Positions 10,588 through 19,438 of a stretch of DNA of 64,000 nt are shown in pieces. Location of the stretch: positions 1 to 64,000 of the forward strand of contig JASJCM010000014.1 of NCBI GenBank assembly GCA_030065985.1, read 5' to 3'. How positions within the stretch are numbered: position 1 is the first letter of the stretch; every line of letters begins with the position of its first letter. The notes under the pieces were generated by a model, which made no database searches, was not told the DNA's origin, and was given only the letters and a program-made list of their open reading frames with translations. Origin of the DNA: Woeseiaceae bacterium (GTDB lineage: Bacteria; Pseudomonadota; Gammaproteobacteria; Steroidobacterales; Woeseiaceae). The translations under genes were made by a program, and so were the position numbers.

Positions 10588-11394
10588 TTACCCGGCGGCG
10601 TGGAGAATGGCTTTGATGTCGTGGGAGCAGAGCCGCGCGAGACCGGCGTAGATTTTCGGTGTGCCGCAGAGGATGTGGCCTTTGTCCAGGTAGTTCTCGC
10701 TACCGTCCAGGCCACTCACGATCCCACCGGCTTCACGGATAATCAGCGACCCGGCCGCGAGATCCCAGGCCTTGAGGCCGGTTTCCCAGAACCCGTCGAG
10801 CCGTCCCGCTGCGACGTAGCACAGATCCAGTGCCGCGGCGCCCGGACGACGCACGCCCGCCGTATTGCGTACGACCTTGCCGAGCATTGCGAGATACGGG
10901 CCCATGTCCATATCAGGCTGCCGAAACGGGAAGCCGGTACCGATTAATGCGTGTTCCATTTCGCGGCGCCCGCTGACCCGGATCTTGCGGTCATCGAGCG
11001 TTGCGCCGTTACCCCGCGATGCGGCGAAGATCTCCTGGCGCAGCGGGTCGTAGACGGCCGCGGCCTCCATGCGGCCCTTCACCTGGACCCCGACCGACAC
11101 GCAGAACTGCGGGAAGCCGTGCAGGAAGTTCGTGGTGCCGTCCAGGGGGTCGATGATCCAGACCGTGTCGGAGTCGCCGCTGACGCCGGATTCCTCGGCG
11201 AGGATGGCGTGGTCGGGATAGTGCTTATGGATTTCCTCGATCACGGCCGCTTCGGCGGCGCGATCGGCGTCACTGACGAAATCGTTATGACCCTTCTTCT
11301 CAACTTTGATCTTGTCGAGCTTGTTGAGGTGCCGGATGAGGATTGTGCCGCCGCGGCGCGCAGCCATCACGGCCACATTCTGTAATGCGTGCAT
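10588..11394 (-). CDS. suhB: Inositol-1-monophosphatase SuhB
   Basis: SuhB dephosphorylates inositol phosphate; in E. coli it also takes part in rRNA antitermination complexes. The 268-residue protein has the magnesium motifs of the family: EESG near residue 68, IDPLDGTTNFLHGFP near 85-99, and AWDLAAG with the third metal aspartate near 215. It is divergent from trmJ, with 88 bp between the starts. A long ORF on the opposite strand inside it is a shadow. Confidence 0.95.
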   Translation of the reverse strand: MHALQNVAVMAARRGGTILIRHLNKLDKIKVEKKGHNDFVSDADRAAEAAVIEEIHKHYPDHAILAEESGVSGDSDTVWIIDPLDGTTNFLHGFPQFCVSVGVQVKGRMEAAAVYDPLRQEIFAASRGNGATLDDRKIRVSGRREMEHALIGTGFPFRQPDMDMGPYLAMLGKVVRNTAGVRRPGAAALDLCYVAAGRLDGFWETGLKAWDLAAGSLIIREAGGIVSGLDGSENYLDKGHILCGTPKIYAGLARLCSHDIKAILHAAG

Positions 11395-11482
11395 GAAACG
11401 ATTCCGTCAATGTAAAAGAACTGGGCAGACCGGGCCTGCGGGGCGGTAGAATACCCGACTTTCGATTACCTGTCCCTTCCGC

Positions 11483-12205
11483 ATGCCCATTCGCATCGTC
11501 CTTGTTGGCACCACCCATCCCGGCAACATCGGGGCCGTCGCACGCGCCATGAAAAACATGGGGCTTGGTGACCTGTACCTTGTGAATCCGAAGGTGTTCC
11601 CGCATGAGGATGCGACGGCTCGGGCATCCGGTGCTTCGGACATTCTCGAACGAGCCAGGGTTGTCGATACGCTCGATAAGGCACTGGTCGACTGCGTGTA
11701 TGTGGCAGGTGCCAGTGCGCGGTCACGGACCATCAACTGGCCCTGCATGGGACCGCGAGACTGTGCCGAGCGCATGATCCAGGAGAGCGAGCATGGCGAT
11801 GTTGCCTGCGTCTTCGGACCGGAAAAGACGGGGCTGCATAATGACGACCTCGACCTGTGCCACACGCTGCTGACGATTCCGACCGATCCCGGCTTCAGTT
11901 CGTTGAATCTCGCCATGGCTGTGCAGGTATTCACCTACGAGGTGCGCGTTGCGAGCATGCTCGGCGAGGGCCCGGTGTTCGATGTCGAGGCGCCGCCCGC
12001 GACCAGCGACGAGATGGAGCACTTTTACGAGCATCTCGAAAACGTGCTGCGTGACATTCGTTTTCTGGATCCGGATAACCCGCGCCACCTGATGCGTCGC
12101 ATGCGGCGCCTTTTTATTCGTGCGCGGCCCGACAAGAACGAAGTCAACATCCTGCGCGGCATTCTGACCGCGGTCGACCGGACACGAAAAGACGATGACG
12201 ACTGA
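11483..12205 (+). CDS. trmJ: tRNA (cytidine/uridine-2'-O)-methyltransferase TrmJ
   Basis: TrmJ is a SPOUT-family enzyme that methylates the 2'-OH of nucleotide 32 in tRNAs. The 240-residue product begins MPIRIVLVGTTHPGNIG, the family N-terminus, and contains the knot motifs CVFGPEKTGL and IPTDPGFSSLNLAMAVQ. The C-terminal extension (about 170-240) is typical of TrmJ. It overlaps the cysteine desulfurase start by 11 bases. The order suhB/trmJ/isc recalls many gammaproteobacteria, although iscR and cysE are absent here. Confidence 0.94.
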   Translation: MPIRIVLVGTTHPGNIGAVARAMKNMGLGDLYLVNPKVFPHEDATARASGASDILERARVVDTLDKALVDCVYVAGASARSRTINWPCMGPRDCAERMIQESEHGDVACVFGPEKTGLHNDDLDLCHTLLTIPTDPGFSSLNLAMAVQVFTYEVRVASMLGEGPVFDVEAPPATSDEMEHFYEHLENVLRDIRFLDPDNPRHLMRRMRRLFIRARPDKNEVNILRGILTAVDRTRKDDDD

Positions 12206-13355
12206 GATGGTTTACCTCGACTACGCGGCTTCGACGCCGGTGGATCCGCGGGTTCTCGACCGCATTCGCGAGGTCGCGGAATCAGCGTATGCCAATCCGT
12301 CGTCGACGCACGCGGCAGGTCGTCAGACACACACAATCATTGCCGGGGCGGCGAAGCAGCTCGGCGGCCTTCTCAACGTGGACCCGCAGACGTTGATCTG
12401 GACGTCCGGCGCAACCGAATCCGACAATCTCGCAATCTCGGGCACCGCACGCTACCGGGCACATCGTGGCCGACACCTCGTGTCGATGCGCACTGAGCAC
12501 AAGGCCGTTACCGACGTATTCGACATGCTGCGGGGACAGGATTTCGACGTGACGTACGTCGATCCAGGACCTGACGGCGTACTGGATCCGGCGGATTTCG
12601 AAGCAGCGCTGCGAGACGACACGCAGTTCGCCTCGATCATGTACGTCAACAACGAAACCGGCGTCATCCAGGATATAGAAACGCTCGGCGCTATCTGCCG
12701 CGAGCGTAATGTGCTCTTTCACGTCGACGCGGCGCAGGCCGTTGGCAAATTGCCGATCGACCTCAGCAAACTGCCCGTCGACCTGATGTCGCTGACGGGT
12801 CACAAGTTCTATGGGCCCAAAGGGGTCGGTGCGCTCTACATTGTCGACCGGTCGGACTGCCACGTTGAGCCGCTCTTTTATGGTGGCGGGCAGCAGCGGC
12901 GCATCCGTCCAGGCACGCTGCCCACCGACCTGATCGCGGGGCTCGGCGAGGCCGCCGAGATCGCATCGGGCCTTATCGAGGCCGACCTTGCGCACCTGCG
13001 AGAACTGCGCGATATCCTCTGGACCGGCATCCAGGACATTGACGGCATCCGGCTGAATGGCAGCGCGGATGGGTTTCCCGGGATTCTCAATGTCAGCATC
13101 GCGGATATCGAAGGCGAGAGCCTGCTGCTCGATCTCGAGCCGATCTGCGTGGCGACCGGCAGTGCCTGCAATTCAAAGAGCCAGGAGCCATCCTATGTGC
13201 TGCGGGCGCTCGGGCGGACCGATCTCGAGGCGCAGAGCGCAATCCGCTTTAGCATGGGGCGGCCGACGACGCGCGCCGAGGTCGAATTTGCCGTCTCGAA
13301 GTACCGCGACGCGGTAGCACGCCTGCGGGGCATGGCGCCGGGGCAGGCTGCTTGA
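12195..13355 (+). CDS. iscS: Cysteine desulfurase (IscS-type)
   Basis: This PLP enzyme takes sulfur from cysteine for Fe-S clusters and tRNA thiolation. The product has 386 residues against 404 in E. coli IscS. It begins with YLDYAASTPVD and carries SGATESDN. The PLP lysine is in SLTGHKFYGPKGVGA, and the catalytic cysteine loop is ATGSACNSKSQEPS. The ATG at 12207 is a possible alternative start. The stop overlaps the next gene (TTGA), a degenerate IscU-like protein, and iscA follows. hscB, hscA and fdx do not follow, so the isc operon is partial. Confidence 0.92.
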   Translation: MTTEMVYLDYAASTPVDPRVLDRIREVAESAYANPSSTHAAGRQTHTIIAGAAKQLGGLLNVDPQTLIWTSGATESDNLAISGTARYRAHRGRHLVSMRTEHKAVTDVFDMLRGQDFDVTYVDPGPDGVLDPADFEAALRDDTQFASIMYVNNETGVIQDIETLGAICRERNVLFHVDAAQAVGKLPIDLSKLPVDLMSLTGHKFYGPKGVGALYIVDRSDCHVEPLFYGGGQQRRIRPGTLPTDLIAGLGEAAEIASGLIEADLAHLRELRDILWTGIQDIDGIRLNGSADGFPGILNVSIADIEGESLLLDLEPICVATGSACNSKSQEPSYVLRALGRTDLEAQSAIRFSMGRPTTRAEVEFAVSKYRDAVARLRGMAPGQAA

Positions 13356-13717
13356 GCGGCGACCCTTACAGTCCCGCTGTACGTGCGTTGTTCGCGGAGC
13401 CAGGGCACGTCGGCGATGTGGATGGTGGCGAATGGGCAATGCTCGACGAGCAGGGGGTCCGCGTGCGGCTTTCCGCAGTGGCGAAGGCGGGGACGATCGA
13501 AGCCATGCGCTTCCGGGCCTGGGGCTGCCCGCACCTGATTGCGGCGGCGGAATGGCTATGCGGCTACTACGAAGGCCGGCCCCTGGCAGCCCTTGAGGAA
13601 TTCCCGCGCGCCCCGATTATGGAGAATCTGGCTATACCGACGGAGAAAACCGGACGTATACTTGTCCTTGAAGATACGGTTCGCTCGCTTGGGCAGAAGT
13701 TTGGCGAGGGATCCTGA
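13352..13717 (+). CDS. Degenerate IscU/NifU-N-like scaffold protein
   Basis: The 121-residue protein resembles the IscU fold. FRAWGCPHLIAAAEWL matches the FxxxGCxxxIAxxS block that holds the second ligand cysteine of IscU. The first ligand cysteine (in the PxCGD block) is missing, with PGHVGDVDG there. The third is replaced by arginine (TGRILVLEDTV where IscU has a cysteine before LAEDAI). Only two cysteines remain, C in GCPH and C in WLCGY. The gene starts with TTG overlapping the iscS stop and has GGGGCAGG upstream. Its position between iscS and iscA suggests a Fe-S role, but a standard cluster site is not possible with these residues. Confidence 0.72.
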   Translation: MSGDPYSPAVRALFAEPGHVGDVDGGEWAMLDEQGVRVRLSAVAKAGTIEAMRFRAWGCPHLIAAAEWLCGYYEGRPLAALEEFPRAPIMENLAIPTEKTGRILVLEDTVRSLGQKFGEGS

Positions 13718-13736
13718 ACGTAACTGGATGGAAACC

Positions 13737-14060
13737 ATGGCGATATCGCTCACAGAAGCGGCAGCGGACCGCGTTCGTAGCTACCTCGAAAAGCGTGGCA
13801 CGGGGCTTGGCCTGAGGGTCGGGGTCACGGCGACCGGCTGCTCGGGCTATTCCTACGTCATCAACTATGCCGAGTCGATTGAAGACGACGACGTCATCTT
13901 CGAGGACAAGGGCGTCAAGGTGGTCATAGACCCCGAGGCCCTGGAGCTGATCGATGGCACCGAGGTCGACTTCGTCAAGAACGGCCTGAACGAGGCCTTC
14001 AGCTTCCGCAACCCCAACATCAAGGGGGAATGTGGCTGCGGTGAGAGCTTCACAGTCTAG
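13737..14060 (+). CDS. iscA: Iron-sulfur cluster assembly protein IscA
   Basis: IscA is an A-type carrier that delivers iron or [4Fe-4S] clusters to target proteins. The 107-residue product has all three conserved cysteines: TGCSGYSY near residue 40, and GECGCGESF at the C-terminus. The start at 13737 gives MAISLTEAAADRV, the family N-terminus; an ATG three codons earlier is also in frame. It lies 19 bp after the IscU-like gene. Confidence 0.93.
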   Translation: MAISLTEAAADRVRSYLEKRGTGLGLRVGVTATGCSGYSYVINYAESIEDDDVIFEDKGVKVVIDPEALELIDGTEVDFVKNGLNEAFSFRNPNIKGECGCGESFTV

Positions 14061-14071
14061 AGCAAGGACAG

Positions 14072-14093
14072 CCCTGTGCTGCGGGGCACAGGG
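14072..14093. other. Hairpin after iscA
   Basis: CCCTGTGC and GCACAGGG form a perfect 8-bp stem with a 6-nt loop, 11 bp after the iscA stop. No T-run follows, so termination is uncertain. Confidence 0.4.
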
Positions 14094-14158
14094 ATGTGCG
14101 TCAGCAACCTAGTACCGCCGCCACAATCCATAGTAAAATCGACGACTTATGTCTTTCT

Positions 14159-14181
14159 GCGCCCGGCTCGATGCCGGGCGC
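14159..14181. other. Hairpin in the leader of ndk
   Basis: GCGCCCGGC and GCCGGGCGC form a perfect 9-bp stem with loop TCGAT, followed by TTATC, 34 bp before the ndk ATG. It could be a weak terminator for transcription arriving from isc or a 5' stabiliser of the ndk message. Confidence 0.45.
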
Positions 14182-14215
14182 TTATCATCACCACCTGAAC
14201 TAAAGGATACAACCC

Positions 14216-14647
14216 ATGGCCGTTGAGCAGACGCTCTCCATCATCAAGCCGGATGGCGTACAAAAAAACCTGATTGGAGAGATCTACAGCCGCTTCGAAA
14301 AAGCCGGGCTCGAAATCGTCGCTGCGCGCATGATGCACCTCACCGAGGAGCAGGCGCAGGGATTTTATGCCGTTCACAAGGAACGTCCCTTCTTTAACGA
14401 CCTCGTCAGCTACATGACGTCGGGTCCGGTTGTCGTGCAGGCGCTGCAGGGCGAAGGCGCAATCGCGAAGAATCGCGAGATCATGGGCGCAACAAACCCG
14501 GCGGAGGCCGATCCTGGCACGATTCGCGCGGATTTTGCCGCGAGCATCGAAGAGAACGTCGTGCACGGATCGGATGCCGCCGAGACGGCCGCGGTCGAGA
14601 TCGCTTTCTTCTTCGGCGACGACGGCGTCTGCCCGCGAACCCGCTAG
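14216..14647 (+). CDS. ndk: Nucleoside diphosphate kinase
   Basis: Ndk transfers the terminal phosphate between NTPs and NDPs through a phosphohistidine. The 143-residue product begins with the family pattern [15 protein letters not shown] and has the active-site histidine in [12 protein letters not shown] and the NxGAT-like [15 protein letters not shown] segment. AAAGGAT precedes the ATG. ndk-rlmN-pilF order is conserved in gammaproteobacteria. Confidence 0.97.
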   Translation: MAVEQTLSIIKPDGVQKNLIGEIYSRFEKAGLEIVAARMMHLTEEQAQGFYAVHKERPFFNDLVSYMTSGPVVVQALQGEGAIAKNREIMGATNPAEADPGTIRADFAASIEENVVHGSDAAETAAVEIAFFFGDDGVCPRTR

Positions 14648-14654
14648 GAGACGC

Positions 14655-15776
14655 ATGAGCGCCACTGCCGCAAAAACGAACCTGCTCGGCATGTCGCAAG
14701 ACATGCTCGAGCAGTTTTTTGCGGACTGGCAGGAAAAACCGTTTCGCACCCGGCAGATCATGCAGTGGATCTACCAGCGCGGCGTCGTCGACATTGACGA
14801 GATGACGGACCTGTCGAAGAAACTGCGCGCGCGGCTTGCCGCGGAAACCGAGATTCGCCTGCCAGAGGCCCTGTCACGTTTTGACTCGGCGGACGGTACC
14901 GTCAAATGGTTGTTCGCAACCGACTGCGGGCAAGCCATCGAAACCGTCTTCATTCCCGAGCCGGGACGCGGCACGTTGTGTATTTCATCGCAGGTTGGCT
15001 GTGCGCTTGACTGCGCGTTCTGTGCAACCGGTGCACAGGGCTTCAATCGCAACCTGACCAGCGCCGAGATTATCGGCCAGGTGTTCGTGGCCAATCAGGA
15101 GCTGCCGCGACGCGACAACGGCGACCCGGCAGTTACCAACGTCGTTCTCATGGGCATGGGCGAGCCACTTGCCAACTACCGCAACGTGGTGCCGGTTCTG
15201 AAACTGCTGATCTCCGACTGGTCCTTTGGACTGTCACGCCGCCGCGTAACGGTCAGCACCTCCGGCATTGTGCCGCACATGAACAAGCTCGCAGACGACT
15301 GCAACGTCTCGCTGGCCGTGTCTCTGCATGCACCGAATGACGCGTTGCGGGACCAGATCGTGCCGATCAACAAGCTGCACCCGATCGCCAGCCTGCTCGA
15401 TGCCTGCTGGGCGTATGCAGCCAAACACGCGAACCGCTTCATTACCTTCGAGTACGTCATGTTGCGCGGCGTCAACGATTCGCTTGCGCATGCTGACGAA
15501 CTCTATGAATTACTCAACAACAAGCCTGCAAAGGTGAACCTGATTCCGTTCAATCCATTTCCCGGAACGGTATTCAAGCGCTCCTCTGCGGCTACAATCA
15601 GGCATTTCCAGGACCGCCTTCGCCAGCGGGGACTCGTCGCAACCACGCGCAGGACGCGCGGCGACGACATCGATGCGGCGTGCGGGCAACTGGCCGGAGA
15701 TGTTGCCAACCGCGTACGCAATCGGCTTGGTGACAAGAAAATCGGTGACAGGAACATAAAGGTGGCGTCAGCGTGA
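14655..15776 (+). CDS. rlmN: Dual-specificity RNA methyltransferase RlmN
   Basis: This radical SAM enzyme methylates C2 of A2503 in 23S rRNA and of A37 in some tRNAs. The 373-residue product has the CxxxCxxC cluster motif in CALDCAFCATGAQGF, the GMGEPLANY motif, and the C-terminal catalytic cysteine in DIDAACGQL. AGGAG lies just before the ATG, which is 7 bp after ndk; longer upstream frames overlap ndk and were rejected. The stop overlaps the pilF GTG start. Confidence 0.96.
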   Translation: MSATAAKTNLLGMSQDMLEQFFADWQEKPFRTRQIMQWIYQRGVVDIDEMTDLSKKLRARLAAETEIRLPEALSRFDSADGTVKWLFATDCGQAIETVFIPEPGRGTLCISSQVGCALDCAFCATGAQGFNRNLTSAEIIGQVFVANQELPRRDNGDPAVTNVVLMGMGEPLANYRNVVPVLKLLISDWSFGLSRRRVTVSTSGIVPHMNKLADDCNVSLAVSLHAPNDALRDQIVPINKLHPIASLLDACWAYAAKHANRFITFEYVMLRGVNDSLAHADELYELLNNKPAKVNLIPFNPFPGTVFKRSSAATIRHFQDRLRQRGLVATTRRTRGDDIDAACGQLAGDVANRVRNRLGDKKIGDRNIKVASA

Positions 15777-16531
15777 ACAAGAGCGAGCTTCTAGCGGTAC
15801 TGGCACTGTCGGGACTGGTTCTCGGCGGTTGCGTAACGACGACGACGGGATCCTCGGAACCGGAGACCGGTGACGACGCGGCGGAGTACAACTACCAGCT
15901 CGGCGTGCGTTACCTGCAGAACGAGAATTACGACCTGGCGCGCGACCGGCTCGAAAGGGCGCTGGAGATCGACCCGCGCCTGGGTAAAGCGCACATGACC
16001 CTGGGCATGACCTACGAGCGGCTGGGCAATTTGCGCCTTGCGACCGAGTCCTACGAGTCGTCGGTACGCGTGGAGCCCCGCAACTTCGAGCTGCAAAACG
16101 GTTACGCCGTCTTCCTGTGCAAGCAACGCGACTACGACAAGGCGAAGAAGCACTTCAACCGTGCGGCTAACCACCCGGAAAACGATACGGCGGCAACGAC
16201 GCTGACTAACGCAGGTTTGTGCATGCAGCAGAAGCCGGATGCGGCGGCGGCCGAGGCTTTCTATCGCGAGGCACTCGAGCGCCAGTCGAACTACGGCGAA
16301 GCGTTGTTGCAGCTGTGTCTGCTCAAGTTCCAGCAGGAGGATTTCCTGGGGTCGCGTGCATTTCTGCAGCGATTCATGAGTGCGAACCGGACGACCGCCG
16401 GCGTTCTTTTCCTGGCTGCCGAAATCGAAGGGAAGCTGGGTAACGACCGGGGCCGTACCGAATACATCAACCAGTTGCTGCGCGAGTTCCCGGAATCGCC
16501 CGAGGCGCGCAGGGCACTTAGCAGCAGCTAG
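15773..16531 (+). CDS. pilF: Type IV pilus biogenesis lipoprotein PilF/PilW
   Basis: This outer-membrane pilotin helps the PilQ secretin multimerise for type IV pili. The 252-residue product starts at a GTG overlapping the rlmN stop, has a lipoprotein signal with lipobox LGGC (cysteine at about 20), and then carries tetratricopeptide repeats (about 38-215). The first of these are YNYQLGVRYLQNENYDLA and HMTLGMTYERLGNL. Position between rlmN and rodZ is the conserved pilF location. Confidence 0.92.
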   Translation: MNKSELLAVLALSGLVLGGCVTTTTGSSEPETGDDAAEYNYQLGVRYLQNENYDLARDRLERALEIDPRLGKAHMTLGMTYERLGNLRLATESYESSVRVEPRNFELQNGYAVFLCKQRDYDKAKKHFNRAANHPENDTAATTLTNAGLCMQQKPDAAAAEAFYREALERQSNYGEALLQLCLLKFQQEDFLGSRAFLQRFMSANRTTAGVLFLAAEIEGKLGNDRGRTEYINQLLREFPESPEARRALSSS

Positions 16532-16547
16532 AACGACGCGAGAACGC

Positions 16548-17414
16548 ATGACCGAGGACGTCGAAAACCAGGATACCGACGACAACGTCGACGAGCCGCA
16601 AGGGCCGGTCGGGGGGGAGCGTCTTGCGGCTGCGCGTCGTGAGCAACAGATTTCCGTGCTCGAGATAGCGAAAGAACTGCACCTCGATGAGCCTAAGGTT
16701 CGTGCGCTTGAGCGCAACGAATTCGAAGTCCTTGGCGCCCCGGTTTTCGCCAAGGGACATCTGAAGAAATACGCCGAGCTCGTCAGCGTCGATCCCGACG
16801 ACATCCTGGCTGACTACTATCAGCTCGAGAGAGCCGGTGAAATGCCGCCGCTGGTATCTACGCGCCGCCGTCCGCGCCAGGAGCTGTCACCGGGTCCGTG
16901 GATCGCGGTCATCGTTGTCGTGGTTGTCGTTGCAACGGCGTACTGGTGGTTTACGTCGCGCCCCTTGCAGACGGAAGCGGCCCCGGATGTGGTCGCCGCG
17001 CCGGGGACCGACGAGAGCATGTCCGTTGAGCCGCAGGCAACCGACGACGCTATGGAGGTTGCGTCAGAGCAAATCGCTGACGAGCCGGATGTCGAGCCTG
17101 AAGACACTGCGACCGAAGCCTCTGAACCGCCCATCGAAGAAACGAGTTCCCCGGTGCTCGCCGAAGGCCAGATGCGCATCTTGCTGACGTACACCGGCGA
17201 CTGTTGGACCGAGATCACCGATGCGAGCGGGCGTCGCCTGTTTTTCGATCTCGGCAAAGACGGCCGCACTGTCGAGCTGACCGGCGCGGAACCATTCAAT
17301 GTGCTGTTTGGCAATCCGGGCAATGTCAGCGTAGTCGTCAATGGCGGTGACTATGCGTTGCCGGCATCCAGCCGGCCGGACCGTCCACTACGCCTGACCA
17401 TCTCGGGAACATGA
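16548..17414 (+). CDS. rodZ: Cytoskeleton protein RodZ
   Basis: RodZ links the MreB cytoskeleton to the cell-wall elongation machinery. The 288-residue protein has a cytoplasmic helix-turn-helix domain (about 22-95, with [20 protein letters not shown]). A membrane segment follows (about 118-136, a run of valines). An acidic linker then leads to a periplasmic C-terminal domain (about 205-288, [16 protein letters not shown]). The stop overlaps hisS (ATGA). In many relatives ispG sits between rodZ and hisS; it is absent here. Confidence 0.92.
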   Translation: MTEDVENQDTDDNVDEPQGPVGGERLAAARREQQISVLEIAKELHLDEPKVRALERNEFEVLGAPVFAKGHLKKYAELVSVDPDDILADYYQLERAGEMPPLVSTRRRPRQELSPGPWIAVIVVVVVVATAYWWFTSRPLQTEAAPDVVAAPGTDESMSVEPQATDDAMEVASEQIADEPDVEPEDTATEASEPPIEETSSPVLAEGQMRILLTYTGDCWTEITDASGRRLFFDLGKDGRTVELTGAEPFNVLFGNPGNVSVVVNGGDYALPASSRPDRPLRLTISGT

Positions 17415-18688
17415 GCAAGAAGCCACCAACAGTGCGCGGGATGAACGACATCCTGCCTGACGTCGCACACACCTGGGAATACCTTGAATCGGAAGTCGAG
17501 GATATTGTCGAGTCTTACGGTTACCGCCAGGTGCGGTTGCCGCTGCTCGAGCACACCGAGCTGTTCAAGCGCTCGATCGGCGAGGTCACCGACATCGTCG
17601 AGAAGGAGATGTACACGTTCGACGACCGCAACGGCGACAGCCTGACGCTGCGACCCGAAGCGACGGCGAGCATGGTACGCGCTGGCATGACGCACGGGCT
17701 ATTTCACAATCAGAAACAGAAACTGTGGACGACGGGTCCGATGTTCCGCCGCGAAAAGCCGCAGGCCGGCCGCTACCGGCAGTTCTACCAGTTCGATGTC
17801 GAAGCCATGGGCTATGAAGGGCCGGATATTGATGCCGAGCTGATCATCATGAGCGCGCGCATGTGGCAACGGCTCGGTATCGACCGGATTCGCCTCGAGC
17901 TCAATTCGCTCGGCGTCCCGGAGTCCCGGGCACGCTACCGCGAGGCGCTCGTCAAGTACTTCAGCGGCGTGAAAAGTCGGCTCGATGAGGATAGTATTCG
18001 CCGGCTCGACACGAACCCGCTGCGGATCCTCGATAGCAAGAACCCGGAGATGCAGGACATCGTCCATACGGCGCCGGTCATGATCGACTACCTCGATGAG
18101 GAGTCGGCCGCGCATTTCGCCGGGTTGCAGGACCTGCTGAGGGCGGCTGGTGTCGAGTTTGAGGTCAACCCGCGGCTGGTCCGCGGGCTGGACTACTACT
18201 CGCGCACCGTGTTCGAGTGGGTGACCGATGCGCTGGGAGCGCAAGGCGCCGTTTGCTCGGGTGGCCGTTATGACGGACTCGTCGAGAAGCTCGGCGGGCG
18301 GGCGACGCCGGCAATTGGCTGGGCCATGGGCATCGAGCGCTTTGTCGCGCTTTATGAAGCCTGCGGAGGTGAAGCGCCGGCGACGGACCCTGACGTGTAT
18401 CTCGTCGCAGTCGGTGAGGGCACCCAGGCGCGCGCGTTTGCGCTGGCCGAAGAGTTGCGCGACAAGGTCGAGGGAATTCGCGTCGAGTTGAATCTCGGCG
18501 GTGGCAGCTTCAAGTCACAGATGAAGCGTGCCGACAAGAGCGCCGCGGCGTTCGCATTGATCCTGGGTGAACAGGAGCTGAGCGAACAGCGCATCGGGTT
18601 TAAGCCCCTGCGCATCGGTGAGGAACAGGAAAGCATCGGGCTGGACGATCTGGCGTCGGTGCTGCAGGACAAACTTGGCGGCGCATAG
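17411..18688 (+). CDS. hisS: Histidyl-tRNA synthetase
   Basis: A class II aminoacyl-tRNA synthetase that charges tRNA-His. The 425-residue product has motif 1 near the N-terminus, [14 protein letters not shown], motif 2 with [21 protein letters not shown], the histidine signature [15 protein letters not shown], and motif 3 in [12 protein letters not shown]. An anticodon-binding domain fills about 325-425. Length is normal. Confidence 0.97.
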   Translation: MSKKPPTVRGMNDILPDVAHTWEYLESEVEDIVESYGYRQVRLPLLEHTELFKRSIGEVTDIVEKEMYTFDDRNGDSLTLRPEATASMVRAGMTHGLFHNQKQKLWTTGPMFRREKPQAGRYRQFYQFDVEAMGYEGPDIDAELIIMSARMWQRLGIDRIRLELNSLGVPESRARYREALVKYFSGVKSRLDEDSIRRLDTNPLRILDSKNPEMQDIVHTAPVMIDYLDEESAAHFAGLQDLLRAAGVEFEVNPRLVRGLDYYSRTVFEWVTDALGAQGAVCSGGRYDGLVEKLGGRATPAIGWAMGIERFVALYEACGGEAPATDPDVYLVAVGEGTQARAFALAEELRDKVEGIRVELNLGGGSFKSQMKRADKSAAAFALILGEQELSEQRIGFKPLRIGEEQESIGLDDLASVLQDKLGGA

Positions 18689-18712
18689 CCGCAACGCAAC
18701 AAAGGCAGTCTC

Positions 18713-19435
18713 GTGGACGATACACTTTCAGAGAAGGAACAAATCGAACAGATTCGCGCGTGGTGGTCGGAGTACGGCGGCTACGTGATTGGCGGGCTGG
18801 GTCTCGGCATCGCGACGCTCGTCGGCTGGAACTACTACCAGGACAGCAAGCTCGAAGCGCAGCTCGAAGGATCGGCGCTCTACGAGACGCTGACCGAACA
18901 CGTGGTCGACGGCAGCCTCGAAGAGGCCGAGGTCGTCGCGAATCAGTTGACTGTTAACTATGCGGGCACGACATACGCGGCACAGTCGAAGCTCGCGATG
19001 GCGCGCCTCTACATGGACAAGAACCGCGATCAGGAGGCCGCGGCCACGCTGCAGGAGCTGCTCGACAGCGATGCCGATGACGCGGTCAAGCACGTAGCGC
19101 GTGCGCGACTGGCGCGCGTGCGACTCTATCAGGGCGATGCCGAGGCGGTCCTCGAATTGCTCGAAGGCCAGGACAGCAGCGGCTTTGGCGCGACCTACAT
19201 GGAACTCCTGGGTGATGCTTATCACGCGCTCGGCCGCATTGAGGACGCGCAGGCTGCCTACCAGGCTGTGCTGCTCGACCCGGTGGCGCAGGGCACGGTT
19301 GACCGTCAGCTCGTGCAGTGGAAAGCGCTCGATCTGCCTGAAGTCGAGGCGGCCAACGAGACCGATACCGCAGAACCGGCGGTCGAGGAACCCGCCGTCG
19401 AAGAGCCTGTCGAAGCGACTGAGACAGAGGAATAA
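18713..19435 (+). CDS. YfgM-type ancillary SecYEG translocon subunit
   Basis: YfgM is a single-pass membrane protein with periplasmic tetratricopeptide repeats that works with PpiD at the translocon. The 240-residue product (GTG start) has a cytoplasmic N-terminus (EKEQIEQIRAWWSEYGGYV), one membrane helix (about 22-40) and TPR-like helices (about 50-200). A glutamate/proline-rich tail ends the protein. The hisS-yfgM-bamB-der order is diagnostic. Confidence 0.9.
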   Translation: MDDTLSEKEQIEQIRAWWSEYGGYVIGGLGLGIATLVGWNYYQDSKLEAQLEGSALYETLTEHVVDGSLEEAEVVANQLTVNYAGTTYAAQSKLAMARLYMDKNRDQEAAATLQELLDSDADDAVKHVARARLARVRLYQGDAEAVLELLEGQDSSGFGATYMELLGDAYHALGRIEDAQAAYQAVLLDPVAQGTVDRQLVQWKALDLPEVEAANETDTAEPAVEEPAVEEPVEATETEE

Positions 19436-19438
19436 CGA

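Noticed and set aside
10951-11385. Plus-strand frame of 144 codons inside suhB
   Set aside because: A shadow of suhB on the other strand; suhB has all of its metal motifs.
12112-12130. T-run in trmJ as a terminator
   Set aside because: It lies within the coding region and the upstream stem is weak.
14430-14654. Longer rlmN start overlapping ndk
   Set aside because: The extra residues are arginine-rich and overlap ndk; the ATG at 14655 has AGGAG and gives the family length.
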